Source of the DNA: Styela clava
Taxonomy: Eukaryota; Chordata; Ascidiacea; Stolidobranchia; Styelidae
NCBI RefSeq assembly: GCF_964204865.1
Contig: NC_135258.1
Coordinates: 10,097,001 to 10,161,000, forward strand
Length of the DNA: 64,000 nucleotides
Reading direction: 5' to 3'
Shown: positions 12,620 to 23,028 of the stretch, piece by piece
How positions within the stretch are numbered: position 1 is the stretch's first letter
How the letters are laid out: each line of letters opens with the position of its first letter
Translations under genes and position numbers: made by a program
The notes under the pieces: model-generated
Database searches by the model: none
What the model was told of the DNA's origin: nothing
What the model saw: only the letters and a program-made list of their open reading frames with translations

Positions 12620-13483
12620 TCAATAGTAATCGACAGTAATTAAATATTGCTTGTTAAACACAGTAAATAAATCAATTCCTATTTTACCCCATGGCTGGTT
12701 AGGAATTTTACTGCTTATTAACGGTTCCCGTTGATTGTCACGTGCATGTTCCATACATACACTACACTGACCAATATAGTCTTTGATTTCTTGGCTCATT
12801 CGAGGCCAAAATGCTATATCTCGGGCCTTTCTCAAGCATGATTCAATACCCATGTGACATTCATGAATGAGTTTAGGCATTTCGGGCTTCAGTGTCTTAG
12901 GAATTACTATTCTATGGCTTTTGTACAAAACATTGTTTTGGTAGCCAAGTTCATCTGTATAGTTCCAGAATTCTTTCAAGCAATCATCGACTTCACCTTT
13001 TGTTTCTGGCCAGCCAACTCTAATTACTTTTTTAAGCATTTGCAATTGCTTATCATTCTGTGTATGATTCCGAATCTGTTTTAGTCGTTCATCTGTGACA
13101 TATGCATAATCGGCAAAATTTATCTTGTTTAATTCATGTCTAAAGTTCTTTTCTTCGCCAATTTGAAAAATTTCAAAACTGTCTTTTGCGGGTTGGGGTA
13201 CATTATCATTTGTGCACAACCTAGAGAGTGTATCTGCTATATGCATTTCTCTTCCGGGCTTGTACTGGACTTTTAAATTGTAGTTTTGCAGTCTAAGCAG
13301 CATTCGCTGTAATCGTTTGGGTGCTGCTAACAAAGATTTCCGAAAAATAGCATCTAACGGTTTGTGATCACTTTCTACAGTCACTTTTCGACCAAAAATA
13401 TAATGATCAAATCGTTCGCATCCAAACACGATTGCCAAACATTCTTTTTCAATTTGTGCGTAACGACGCTCTGTTGTCGTCAA
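12620..13483 (-). pseudogene. RNase H and integrase zinc-finger part of the Ty3/gypsy element
   Basis: The RNase H region is recognisable from the ERRYAQIEKECLAIVFG segment and HKPLDAIF. The spacer YKPGREMHIADTLSR follows. The integrase HHCC finger is marked by HECHMG and, further on, CSVCMEHA. The frame is closed by TGA at 12620-12622 just as the integrase core begins. Upstream coding, back to the reverse transcriptase, continues across further in-frame stops around 13.59 and 13.73 kb. Confidence 0.88.
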
Positions 13484-13729
13484 CGTACGCGAGGCAAAAG
13501 TAACAGGCTTACCTTCTTGTAACAGAGTTGCCCCTAATACGACTTCGCTCGCATCACATTGTAAGGTTACCTCTTTTGAAATATCGTATTATTGTAGAAT
13601 TGGTGCAGTTGTTGCTAACGTCTTGATATTTTCAAACTCATCATCATGCCCTCTCAGCCATTTCCACTTGACATCTTTGTACGTCAATCTACGAAGAGGC
13701 TCACAAATTTCTGATAGGTGTGGAAGAAA

Positions 13730-14543
13730 TTAAGCAAGATAATTAACAAATCCTACAACACATTGTACCTGTTGTACATTTATTGATTTGGGCATTTCAA
13801 TAACACCTTGAATCTTCCGTGGATCTGGTAGATTACCTTTATCAGTCAATAAATGACATAGATATGGAACGGATTTCAGTTTGAACTGGATTTTACTTTT
13901 GTTCAATTTCAAATTTCTGCTCCTTACCCTTTCAAAGAGTTTTATTACCTTCGGATCATGATCTCTTACCGCTTCTTCATATGTGTTTCCACTTCCAGCA
14001 ACGAGTATATCATCGGCAATACATCGTATATCTTCGAGACCTTCCAGAACTTCATTTAGTCGCCTCTGAAATTCTTCCGGAGCTGTCGAAATTCCAAACG
14101 GCATGCGTTTCCATCTGTATCTAGAAAATGGAGTTATAAAAGTAGTTAAATAGCTACTTTGTTCGTCAAGCTTGATTTGCCAGAATCCATCTTTCGCATC
14201 AAAAACGGAAAAAACTTTGCGTTAGCTAACTCTGGTGAAACATCTCCAATATTTGGAATAGGATAATGAGAACGTCTTAAAGCTTATTTAGGTCTTTTGG
14301 GTCCAAGCATATCCGCAATTTACCAGGTTTTTTAACTGCTACCATATTGCTAATCCAGTCGGTAGGTGTGGTAACTTTAGCAATTACCCCTCTATCCTCT
14401 AATTCCTTTAGTTTATTCATAAGATCATTGCAAAGGCAACTCTCCGAGGTTGATGCTTTACTGGTAGAGCTTTGGTATCTACGTTTTTTGGTATTTGGTA
14501 TCAGCGTACTTTTCTGACATATCATCAACAGAAGGATTTTCAT
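13730..14543 (-). pseudogene. Reverse transcriptase part of the Ty3/gypsy element
   Basis: The palm and finger segments are visible as WISNMVAVKKPGKLRICLDP (14277-14543 frame) and MPFGISTAPEEFQRRL plus the catalytic box variant IADDILVAG (13730-14104 frame). The family normally has Tyr or Phe before the two aspartates; here it is Ile-Ala-Asp-Asp. The two parts are in different frames with a break near 14.2-14.28 kb. A stop near 13730 separates the RT from its connection domain. Confidence 0.85.
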
Positions 14544-15300
14544 GATGTTTAGCTACAATAGATTGTACCGTACCTTGACTTTGAGGTACTTTGACCTGCA
14601 AAAGTTCCAACTCTTCACAAGTCTGAGCTGAAAGCAACGGATGTGGGCCTCTTTCCACAACAATGAAAGACAACATGTAATTCTTACCGTTGTGTTGGCA
14701 TAGAAAGTTACATTGACCAATCGGCTTCAGCAAGCTACCATCATAAAACTTCAGTGTTACACTACTTTCTTGTGAAGCTTGATTTTTTGTGCCTAGGACC
14801 TTACAACCATTGAAGCTTATCACATTACTGGTTGAACCGCTATCGAGCATACATTTAAACAAAACTGGTTTTCGACCACCTTTCGCATGTAATTTCAAAT
14901 TAACAAACCAGCGAACACCTCTAGACTGAATACTTCCAATAGTCTCAAAATTATAAGCTGAGTCGCTTGATTTATTGACATATTTATTAGCAGAGTATAG
15001 TTTTCGATTAGTTTGTTTACAAACAACAGCAAAGTGATTTTTCTTATGGCAAGCGTTACACAACACACCATAAGCAGGGCAGAATCGAGTCCCCTTTTTG
15101 TGAATTCTGCCACAATATTTGCACGTTATATTTGCTGTATTGTTACCAGTCATTGATCTTCTCCTTTGTTTGTATCCATGCTTCGCTTTCTTCTCTTTAT
15201 AAAATGTTTCAATTTCTTCATAGTCTTCAGTCTTTTCGATTTTCTTCATTTGTCCATCGGCCATTTCACTACTGCGACACATATCTATTGCAAAATTCAA
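14479..15300 (-). pseudogene. Gag zinc knuckle and aspartic protease part of the Ty3/gypsy element
   Basis: The frame contains a Cys/His cluster (CKYCGRIH, then CNACHKKNHFAVVC) of the nucleocapsid type, followed by FKCMLDSGSTSNVIS with the DSG active-site triplet of a retroviral-type aspartic protease. The C-terminal end overlaps the start of the RT frame at 14543, suggesting frame-shifted expression or decay. Confidence 0.85.
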
Positions 15301-15439
15301 AGTTAGTTCACGTTTGCGTTCACGTTAGTTCACTCTGCTACCCAACATAATTCTGTCTATTATTAGTTCGTCAGTCATTGGTCCAAATTTACACGTTGAT
15401 GCTAATTCTCTAAGTTTTGTGACATAATCATCAATTGAT

Positions 15440-15763
15440 TCATCTAGTCTGTGGTCGCATGTTTAAAAAAACATGTCTTTCATATACAACATTTCTAGTA
15501 GGTTCGAAGTGTTTATCTAAAGCGCCTAATATAGATTTCACACTTTTTCTATCTTCTTCAGAAATGTCAAGATGTTGGTATATTTTGTAGCAATCTTTAC
15601 CCATTACCCCAAGTAATGTGGCGACACAAATTCTACCAGACTTTTCTTCTAAGCCAGTTGCTATTTCACAATTCTCCCATTGCGATCGGAAGAAAGACCA
15701 ATTGGCTGCTGCATTTTTGTCTATTTTCACAGCCAAGGGTGCGGGGATACTATTTGTGGCCAT
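15440..15763 (-). pseudogene. Gag N-terminal part of the Ty3/gypsy element
   Basis: A 107-codon frame starts at an ATG about 110 bases inside the primer-binding site. It contains the WSFFRSQWENCEIATGL segment and a capsid-like helix-rich stretch typical of gypsy Gag. It ends at a stop after RPQTR. The continuation toward the zinc knuckle (15301-15440) is in another frame with stops. Confidence 0.8.
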
Positions 15764-15887
15764 TGAACAGGAAATATGAACGTACCTTGTCGAAGTAAGA
15801 CTTACTAGTACACTTCATTCCATATGTGTCACAGCTTCTTCATCGAGTCCAGCGTTTATTGTTGAACCGTCACCGCTTCTGACACCA

Positions 15888-16075
15888 TGTTTCGTTCTCC
15901 ATCTAGCGTTACGGGTTCTCAACACATGACTCGACGTTATCAACTTATATTAACAGTAAACATAGAAAGCACGGCACAGTAGAACAGTCAAAATAATACT
16001 ACCACGTTTTACAAGGATAACCAAGGACATGAAACATGGGTGGCGCTATAGGGTATATTACGTCATATCGTAACA
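15888..16075 (-). repeat. LTR (5' LTR in element orientation)
   Basis: This 188-bp terminal repeat is the partner of 11559-11746. It is directly adjacent to the primer-binding site at 15870-15887. Confidence 0.93.
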
Positions 16076-16694
16076 GGGTGGTTTTTGCAATCAGCCTAAA
16101 CAGTATTAGAAAAAATGCTGCCTATATGTTAGAAAATTTAGTTATTACCCTCATGTATCTCAAATTTGGTCAAATTCGATATTCAATCAATCTGCAGTTA
16201 TTTATAAGTTAAACTCTTGTGGCCCGCGAACACGTCAAAAATAATAGTGTGGCACGCGAGGCCATCAACCTTGGACCACCCTGGGGTCCTACAATATACC
16301 TTTCCAAACAAGAGTTTCCTGCTCTCATAAAAATAATGAAAAGGAATTAATTGAGGATTTATTTTCAATAATGAGGGGAAGAATGAGGTTATTACTTCGC
16401 TTTGTACAACTGCGAACAACGTCCGCATTAGATACATAACGAAATATTGTGTATAAACACGTATATCTTGTAAACATGTGTGTTCATTAGTGAAAACAAT
16501 ACTTCGCCATTCCAAATGTAATTGAAGAAAAGATGTGAAGAAAATTGCAATTATTCAAATGAAGTTGTTCCTAGTTTAGTATATGTTCTATATTCAAAAA
16601 TATCCTAACATATTATGAATAGTTCGATTTTATCCATACTTTTGGCACTTGATTTTCCAATGGTTTCACAATTAAAGCCATAGAAATACATAAA
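16076..16694. other. Inverted hAT-like end and unassigned AT-rich sequence
   Basis: The end at 16200-16285 (GC-rich tgtggcccgcgaacacg, then ttggaccaccctgg) is the inverse of the terminus inside the 124-bp repeats at 11103-11466. I infer that the LTR element inserted into an older hAT-type element. From 16290 to 16694 I see no gene. Confidence 0.5.
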
Positions 16695-16909
16695 AAAAAA
16701 ACGCTGTAGAATACCTATCAATTTATAATAGACAGTTTCTCAGTAGTCCTTAGTTAAGTTATTATAACATTACGCGAAGTGGCAGGTTAATGTCATCAAT
16801 GTTGCGTATCTAAACTTTATGGTGTCATAACAAATCTAAAGTGTTGAAAACGTTGATTGATATAGATACAAGTAAATTACACTTAGCAATAGGTGTCAAA
16901 TTGAAGAAC

Positions 16910-16916
16910 TATAAAA
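16910..16916 (+). promoter_or_regulatory. TATA box of ADP/ATP carrier copy 1
   Basis: TATAAAA lies 75-81 bases upstream of the ATG. The same motif is conserved at 25422-25428 and 30060-30066 in the other two copies, within an otherwise diverging 5' flank. Confidence 0.55.
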
Positions 16917-16990
16917 TCCAATGAGTCGATACAGGGTACAACAGTATAGCTTGCTTCGCCAGAAGAGAAGATACATAAATACACTGCGAA

Positions 16991-17905
16991 ATGCCATTCA
17001 AACCAGAAGAATTCGCAAAAGACTTGGCTGTCGGAGGAACAGCAGCAGCAATCTCAAAAACCTTGGTCGCTCCAATCGAACGAGTGAAACTACTTCTGCA
17101 AGTTCAACATGTTTCAACACAAATATCAGCTGATGCGAGGTACAAAGGTATTACCGACGCGTTTGTTAGAATTCCAAAGGAACAGGGTTTTCTGTCATTC
17201 TGGAGAGGAAATCTCGCGAATGTGATTCGCTACTTTCCGACTCAAGCTCTGAACTTTGCCTTCAAAGACACGTATAAGAAGATCTTTCTTGCAGGAGTTG
17301 ACAAGAAAACACAATTTGGTAAATATTTTCTAGGTAACCTCGCTTCAGGTGGAGCAGCTGGTGCAACTGGTCTTTGTTTTGTATATCCTCTTGATTTTGC
17401 CAGAACAAGATTAGCCGCTGATATCGGTAAAGGAAACTCTAGGCAGTTTACCGGACTTGGAAATTGTTTGGCGACGATTGCAAAGCGAGATGGTGCAAGA
17501 GGCCTTTACCAAGGGTTTTTTGTTTCAATTCAAGGAATCATTGTTTATAGAGCAGCCTATTTCGGTACTTACGACACGGCGAAGGGAATGCTACCGGATC
17601 CCAAGAACACACCCATAGTTGTTAGCTGGATTATTGCGCAAATTGTAACAACTGGCGCCGGTATCATGTCTTATCCATTTGATACCGTCCGTCGACGCAT
17701 GATGATGCAATCTGGAAGAGCAATGGAGGATCGTATGTATAAAGGAACTGCTGATTGCTGGCGTAAAATCTACAAAACCGAGGGAGGAAAAGCGTTCTTT
17801 AAAGGTGCCTTCTCCAATGTACTTCGTGGCACTGGCGGTGCATTAGTACTTGTCCTGTACGACGAGTTGAAAAGAGTTTTGTTTGGCACATCAGTGCATT
17901 TTTAA
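16991..17905 (+). CDS. ANT: Mitochondrial ADP/ATP carrier (adenine nucleotide translocase), copy 1
   Basis: A 304-residue SLC25 carrier that exchanges cytosolic ADP for matrix ATP across the inner mitochondrial membrane. It has three carrier repeats with signatures PIERVK (28-33), PLDFAR (133-138) and PFDTVR (229-234). The nucleotide-carrier hallmark RRRMMM is at 234-239. The length and the N-terminus [11 protein letters not shown] fit animal ANT. The coding region is one uninterrupted exon, which could reflect an origin by retroposition, but no poly(A) scar was seen. A TATA box precedes it and AATAAA follows at 18063-18068. It differs from copy 3 at four residues (T55, I214, A254, F304) and is otherwise identical. 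Flanking homology to the other copies runs from about 16695 to 18590. Confidence 0.96.
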   Translation: MPFKPEEFAKDLAVGGTAAAISKTLVAPIERVKLLLQVQHVSTQISADARYKGITDAFVRIPKEQGFLSFWRGNLANVIRYFPTQALNFAFKDTYKKIFLAGVDKKTQFGKYFLGNLASGGAAGATGLCFVYPLDFARTRLAADIGKGNSRQFTGLGNCLATIAKRDGARGLYQGFFVSIQGIIVYRAAYFGTYDTAKGMLPDPKNTPIVVSWIIAQIVTTGAGIMSYPFDTVRRRMMMQSGRAMEDRMYKGTADCWRKIYKTEGGKAFFKGAFSNVLRGTGGALVLVLYDELKRVLFGTSVHF

Positions 17906-18062
17906 AATTACGGGACTGTTGCATGTACCTTATATTGTAGTTTTGGTTGGTAATATTCAAATTTTATCTATGATTATATGTATTAGATTATATGTAATTA
18001 CCATGTATGTTCACATTAATTACACTGATATTGATTTAAACGTGATATTTTAAAATATAATG

Positions 18063-18068
18063 AATAAA
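18063..18068 (+). terminator. Poly(A) signal of carrier copy 1
   Basis: AATAAA lies about 160 bases after the stop codon. It is conserved in the 3' flanks of copies 2 (26526-26531) and 3 (31209-31214). Confidence 0.5.
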
Positions 18069-18590
18069 ATATTGATTTCGGGCGTATGTGAGATCATATG
18101 AAGGAATTAGATATTTCTTACAATTCAGCAATGAATGGGTGTCGTAAATCAAAAGCTCGCCAAAACGGATTAGCGAAAAGTCAACTGGTTGAAATAAAAC
18201 AACAATAAACCTTAGAAAAATAATATTGATTTGTTCGGCAGTTGAAGAATTTTGTTTTTTTTAACAATATTGCAAAAAGATCCGTAAGTACACATATCCA
18301 ATAGGAAATATAAAAATAAATTGAGTATTGTATTACATTACCTGAAAAACCTTAATCTCGCTCGAAACGATGGCAATCTAAATCTTTTTAACATTAGCGA
18401 ATGAAAATACAACCAAATATATCTTGGAGCTGATTGTCATGTATTGAGTGAAGCGCACAATGAACTTAGAAGCAAATTTCGCTAAATAGTAATGCAACTA
18501 TGATGTATTTGCTAGCTGTAAGGTTCGAAAAAATAAAACATTATGTTCAACAATATGAGCACACCAGATGCTGACTCAGCCACTCAAAAT

Positions 18591-20784
18591 AAGTCTTCGC
18601 TACAATGCATAACACTTTAATTTATCAAATGATCAAAACAACGATAACATTATCGGCTACTCTAGCGTATTTATTGATTATACCAAAACTTGTTTCTTAC
18701 CTAACTCAAAAGCAAGAGCTGGTGCGAGCTGGTGCATACAACACAATTGTAGGAATGAACATCAACGGTAAATTGTACCAATCGGTTGAACCTTAAATTC
18801 AAATACTGACAATCTAGAATTTTTTTCATTGTTAGAGACATTTGGAAATTGACAAGCAATATAAAATAAAAATAAAATATGGTACATAGTTACTTCATGA
18901 ATGCTTGTAATTCCACAATTGTAGCACGTTGGCAAAAATATAAGTGAGGTCAACAACGGCGATATGATGATGCTCATTATTTTCCTTTTGAAATAAAATA
19001 AAAACATTATTGTCGTTTACTAAAAATATATAAAATTATTTATTAACCAATTTAATGTTCAATAAAATACCATTCAAGTTTCATATTTTTTTACCACATT
19101 ACCATGGAACCGTACAAATATATCTCAGCTGGAAATGTCAAAAGATTCAAAGCCGATTCGTAAGTTACCAATAAAGAAATTTCAACTGCTGGAAGTAATG
19201 CCATTGATCTGTAAAAGTTATAATCGAATAATTTCCATATGGAGGCAGCAATTTAGGATTTGTATTTATCTACTTATTTAGAGAAACCCAGCGTTAGATC
19301 GGTTACGATTCCAGTTCAAAGACATATAAAATTCAGTAAACCTTACCTATTGCCTCCATTATTACAGCTTGTTCTCCAAATCCCATGAAAAGAGTGTGGG
19401 GGAAATACAAATTAGAGCTAGGGCCTGTTAGTTTGGACAAAATAATCACCTCGTGAAATTTTTAATGACCTTTTTATTTCTCAGAGTGCCTACCAATTCA
19501 CCAATCTCAATTAGCTGCACTTGTCATCTATGAACATTGGCAAGTACGGAATAGTTAGGTCACACTTTCCGTATTCTCAAAATCGCCTACTCCTAATCGC
19601 CTAAATATTAATTAGAACTACTGATTACAAAATCGCTTACTAATATCAATTAGAACCAATACTTGTTTAATTATATGCCTTAGTTAGCTATTTCAGCTGG
19701 AATGAATAATCTCATCATACATTCGGTGAATCCCCCTTCTAGTAAACGGGATTCCGTCAGAACATTGACCCACCCTTTTGAACGTTCTATCTTGTGGTAT
19801 ACTGTAAGATTTCTAATTCATTTTCAAAAATAGATTTTCACTCACTTTGTAGCATTCAAAAAATCGCTTGCAGATTTACCACTACGACCTTTGTAAGTGC
19901 ATTACACTCCAATTACAAATGTGAAACCCAGCATTATTTTGAATAAGACACAATCAATGTAGAAAATGGCTGCATCGGCCATGTTTGCACTTCAAAGTAT
20001 TTAAATAGGAAATACATGAGACATCATAAAATATTAAACTTTTTTATCTAAAGTTATATAAGCCATTCTACATAAAACTTTTAAATAATGATTTATTCTC
20101 ACTATATACCAATTAATTTTACCAATGTATTTCCCATTTGCAAAACGTTATCATTCACGTGTTCGGATAAATATACCTGATGAATACTAAATCTAAAATT
20201 TTACTGAGTACGGTGAATACAAAAAGAACATTCATCAAGAAAAATTCCAATAAAATACAGACATCTACAGACGTACTTCAATACCATGGAAGACGTACAC
20301 CCACCTAGTGGATTGTTAAGCACGTATAATATGGGCATCGATCGCGTGTAAAGGAAGCACTACCTCCGGAAAAATTCTACCAATACAAAACGTATAAGGA
20401 AGACTTGCACCTAAGGTGGCAATACTTTAAGCTGGGCATAACATAACCATCTAGGCACAAGATTCGAATACAGACCCCGTATCTGTCAAACTCTAATGTA
20501 GAGTGATTTGTATATAAACCATTTTTAACTGCATATTTTTTTTTCTTTTGTGCATACATTTGTTCTGGTTAAATAAATTAAATATCAAGAAAAAAAATAA
20601 AAATACAGACATCTGCAAATAACTTTTTATTATTCCTTCCAATATTGAAACTTAATTTCAATAGTGTATAAAAAGTAATTGAAATTCCATTAAAACTGAA
20701 ATTGGATTATACTCAAAACAGGGTTACAAGGCAGACAAATAGCAAAAAAAAAAACGAAACACAGAAGCAAAACACTGGGAAATA
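18591..20784. other. Intergenic, nothing recognised
   Basis: AT-rich sequence between the end of the carrier copy 1 flank and the unassigned frame at 20785. A 63-codon frame at 18605-18796 begins with a hydrophobic stretch but has no partner exon or family resemblance. No repeat shared with the rest of the window was seen. Confidence 0.4.
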
Positions 20785-21051
20785 TTAACCACGTGGAGAA
20801 ATTTGTTTTAATATATGACCGGAATTTCTTGATGTAACTTTGAAAATTACACATTCAGGTTTGACATACATGATCCGATAGTGCATAGAAAAGACAAATA
20901 CACAATCACGTTTTTGCGGATAATTTTTTACATTTTGTATGTAGCTCATCTGGTATGGCATTGTTAATGCTTCGTCTTCTTGGTAGTCGTGGGTAAGGGA
21001 CATAGTTGTAGGCGCTCGTATTTTTGATAGCATATATCTTGCTATAACCAA
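20785..21051 (-). CDS. Unassigned open frame, up to 88 codons
   Basis: The reading (for example DYQEDEALTMPYQMSYIQ and KRDCVFVFSMHYRIMYVKPE) is balanced in composition and looks more protein-like than neighbouring frames. It may be the last exon of a minus-strand gene whose other parts include 22630-23028, but no shared family is recognised and the joining is speculation. It ends with TAA after QISPRG. Confidence 0.25.
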   Translation of the reverse strand: MVIARYMLSKIRAPTTMSLTHDYQEDEALTMPYQMSYIQNVKNYPQKRDCVFVFSMHYRIMYVKPECVIFKVTSRNSGHILKQISPRG

Positions 21052-21279
21052 CCGCTTCCTCGAGCCGGGTAAAGCTGTGCCTATTTATGCATATGTTCAG
21101 TTGTGCGCCAAATTGTTACTCAATGCCTGGGAACAGAAATACGGACATTATACGCCCCTCTAGATGAATTGGTTGGCTGAAAACAACGTGCATGGTTACT
21201 ATTATCATGAACGTGAATGAAGTATTGAGAATATATAGAAGATACTCAGTTCTGTACTTCACTTCTTCATATTATTACG

Positions 21280-21440
21280 CAGTCTCCGTTGGCGGCTCGC
21301 TCATTTTGGCTAGGGCAAAGTTTTAACAGATCCCTAAGCCCCAGCTGTTTGAAAACAAGTTCGACTCCTGACTGAAAGAAATCTTAACTCCTAAATCCAG
21401 TCACCAACCCTCACTAGAAGACCAAATTTGGATCTAAAAA
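21280..21440 (+). repeat. Possible tRNA-derived SINE
   Basis: A box-A-like ggcggctcgctcattttggc is followed by a box-B-like agttcgactcct about 75 bases later. No second copy was noticed in the window, so the call is weak. Confidence 0.3.
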
Positions 21441-21542
21441 TTGACATGTGACGATCTTGACTTGAGTACGCTTTGTTATAGACCGGCAGAATCGTGGCCG
21501 AAGATTGTTTTGAGACATAAAGTTTTTTTTTATTGTTTAGAT

Positions 21543-22360
21543 CAGCGGTTCCCAAACTATGGGTCTTAAGGAATCAAAACAAAAGGAATCTTAGTGGGTC
21601 GTGAAAAGATGTAGAAAACTTTGATTGATTATACTAGGTATTAGGATCGGTGCCGACTCGAATACGTAAGAAAAAATAAAAATTAAATTGAATTTAAATT
21701 CTAATCTATGAAAGTTTCCTTTTTACGATCTTCTCAGAGGAACAAAATTTGCTACACAAAGAATGACCATGTGAATTTTTTGCGCATAGCAGTTTTGTAC
21801 ACTGTACAGCACTTCTTACAGTGTTTCCCCGAAATTCAGACAGGATTTAGATTTATTTCGAAGAATAACACTAGTTTTGGAAGAGGCCTTTTGGGTTCTT
21901 TATCAAAAATAGAATTACATTGTAGAAAATTTTAATTTTAATTCAAAATTTTTTAATGAATATTATATAAACACCGGCATCCCTTGTTTTTATCCTATAC
22001 AAAAATCAAGTGACAAATATCATAATTGTGATTGTGACATCACACAATCTTGAATAGTGGTGTGATCCTGACATTACCTCAGGTAATTGAACTTTTCCTC
22101 TCCCACACATTTTAAATTTATTTTATTGGTAGGGTTTAATTGAAATCATTTTAAAAATTCGAATTAGGTCTTTTTTTCAAGCCAGGTCTTATTTTCGAGG
22201 AAACACGGTAGTTTTGCGATGATTAGCCATTGCTGTGTTCTGTTTTATGTCAATTTGTTTCCTCCATCAATGTTTTATTAATTTATTGAAGTTAAATGGG
22301 TCGACATAAGCTGTGGTAATAATTAGTGGGTCGCAACTCTAAAAAGTTTGGGAACCACTG
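21543..22360. mobile_element. Non-autonomous hAT-type transposon with perfect 8-bp target duplication
   Basis: Terminal inverted repeats CAGCGGTTCCCAAAC (left) and GTTTGGGAACCACTG (right) match with one change. The element is flanked by the identical octamer gtttagat at 21535-21542 and 22361-22368, the 8-bp duplication expected of hAT transposases. It is 818 bp with no transposase frame. Subterminal gggtc motifs also repeat. A second element appears to be nested at 21817-22210. Confidence 0.88.
21817..22210. mobile_element. Nested MITE-like element inside the hAT element
   Basis: The left edge tacagtgtttccccgaaa and the right edge tttcgaggaaacacggta form an inverted repeat with 16 of 18 matches. 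The lengths fit a MITE of about 394 bp inserted in the hAT copy. No target duplication was confirmed. Confidence 0.5.
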
Positions 22361-22449
22361 GTTTAGATATAATGTCGATGACATAAATAATGATACTCAG
22401 GTGGGTGTGGAGTATATATTATTGAGCATTTTTTTCCAAGTGGATTTTA

Positions 22450-22560
22450 AGGCTCTACGGAAGTATTATCACCAAGATGACGCAGATCCTGAAACCTAAC
22501 CTGGTACATATGAAATGTTCAGGTTGTGCGCCATCTTGGTACGAATACTTCGGCAGCACC
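22450..22560. repeat. Palindromic MITE of the GCTCCCGAAGTAT family
   Basis: The two halves of this ~110-bp block are near-inverted copies: ggctctacggaagtattatc versus gaatacttcggcagcacc, with inner arms caagatgacgcagatcctg and ttcaggttgtgcgccatctt. It could fold into a long hairpin. No coding potential. Confidence 0.65.
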
Positions 22561-22629
22561 TTTTTGGTAAAAACAATTATTTCTTAACTACATGGGTTAG
22601 TTTCGAATACATAGTAACATTGAATCTCC

Positions 22630-23028
22630 TTACAATGTCAGAAATTCAGTTTTAGTAGAAAAAATGGTAGTTAATTTCACTAATATAAGCCAAGATTCAT
22701 CGACAGCATCTACCCATGCGCTCTTCAAACTACATTTGTGTTGCCGCGGGCATTTCGTTTTCCTGTTTAAAGCTTCGGGACTTGCGAAATATTTTATTAG
22801 TTGAAAAGGATTGGAATATTCGACTTCGTCTTTCGCTCCGAACAAGGCCATGTAAAACCGTCCACTGGTATCTAACGATGTGTAACGTATTTTCTTTTGG
22901 AAGAACCGCAACATTTCAGGTTCAGCATTGACTTTGACCAAATTAATATATCCTTGTGGAGATATCCTTGAGGGTATGCGTATGCAAAACCGAGATGTGC
23001 ACCTGTTATGCCAACATAGTTGAGTCAA
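22630..23028 (-). CDS. Unassigned open frame, up to 132 codons
   Basis: The reading contains a beta-rich stretch (RYTSLDTSGRFYMALFGAKD, then NPFQLIKYFA) and a Cys/basic segment (KTKCPRQHKCSLKSAW). The first stretch loosely recalls a beta-trefoil repeat of the FGF/IL-1 kind, but the match is too weak to name. The frame is long for this base composition. The true exon may start at an AG after the first codons (for example before GYINLVKV). It is a hypothetical exon without recognised partners. Confidence 0.3.
   Translation of the reverse strand: MTQLCWHNRCTSRFCIRIPSRISPQGYINLVKVNAEPEMLRFFQKKIRYTSLDTSGRFYMALFGAKDEVEYSNPFQLIKYFASPEALNRKTKCPRQHKCSLKSAWVDAVDESWLILVKLTTIFSTKTEFLTL

Larger units (their letters stand above)
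11559..16075 (-). mobile_element. Ty3/gypsy LTR retrotransposon, complete but coding-defective
   Basis: The element is bounded by two 188-bp direct LTRs (TG...CA). It lies on the minus strand, in the order gag, zinc knuckle, protease, reverse transcriptase, RNase H, integrase, which is the Ty3/gypsy order. A primer-binding site (TGGTGTCAGAAGCGGTGA, 15870-15887) abuts the upstream LTR. A polypurine tract (GAAAAGGGGGA) abuts the downstream LTR at 11747-11757. The flanking 5 bases are gagtg and gggtg, a target duplication with one mismatch. No envelope gene was seen. The coding region has several in-frame stops and at least one frameshift, so it cannot encode an intact polyprotein. Confidence 0.93.

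Noticed and set aside
11559-16075. Endogenous retrovirus with envelope
   Set aside because: The sequence between the integrase and the polypurine tract is too short for an envelope gene and shows no signal peptide or transmembrane frame; it is an LTR retrotransposon.
18605-18796. 63-codon plus-strand frame with a hydrophobic start, like a signal-peptide exon
   Set aside because: No matching downstream exon, no similarity to the lectin exon 1 copies and no convincing donor in phase.
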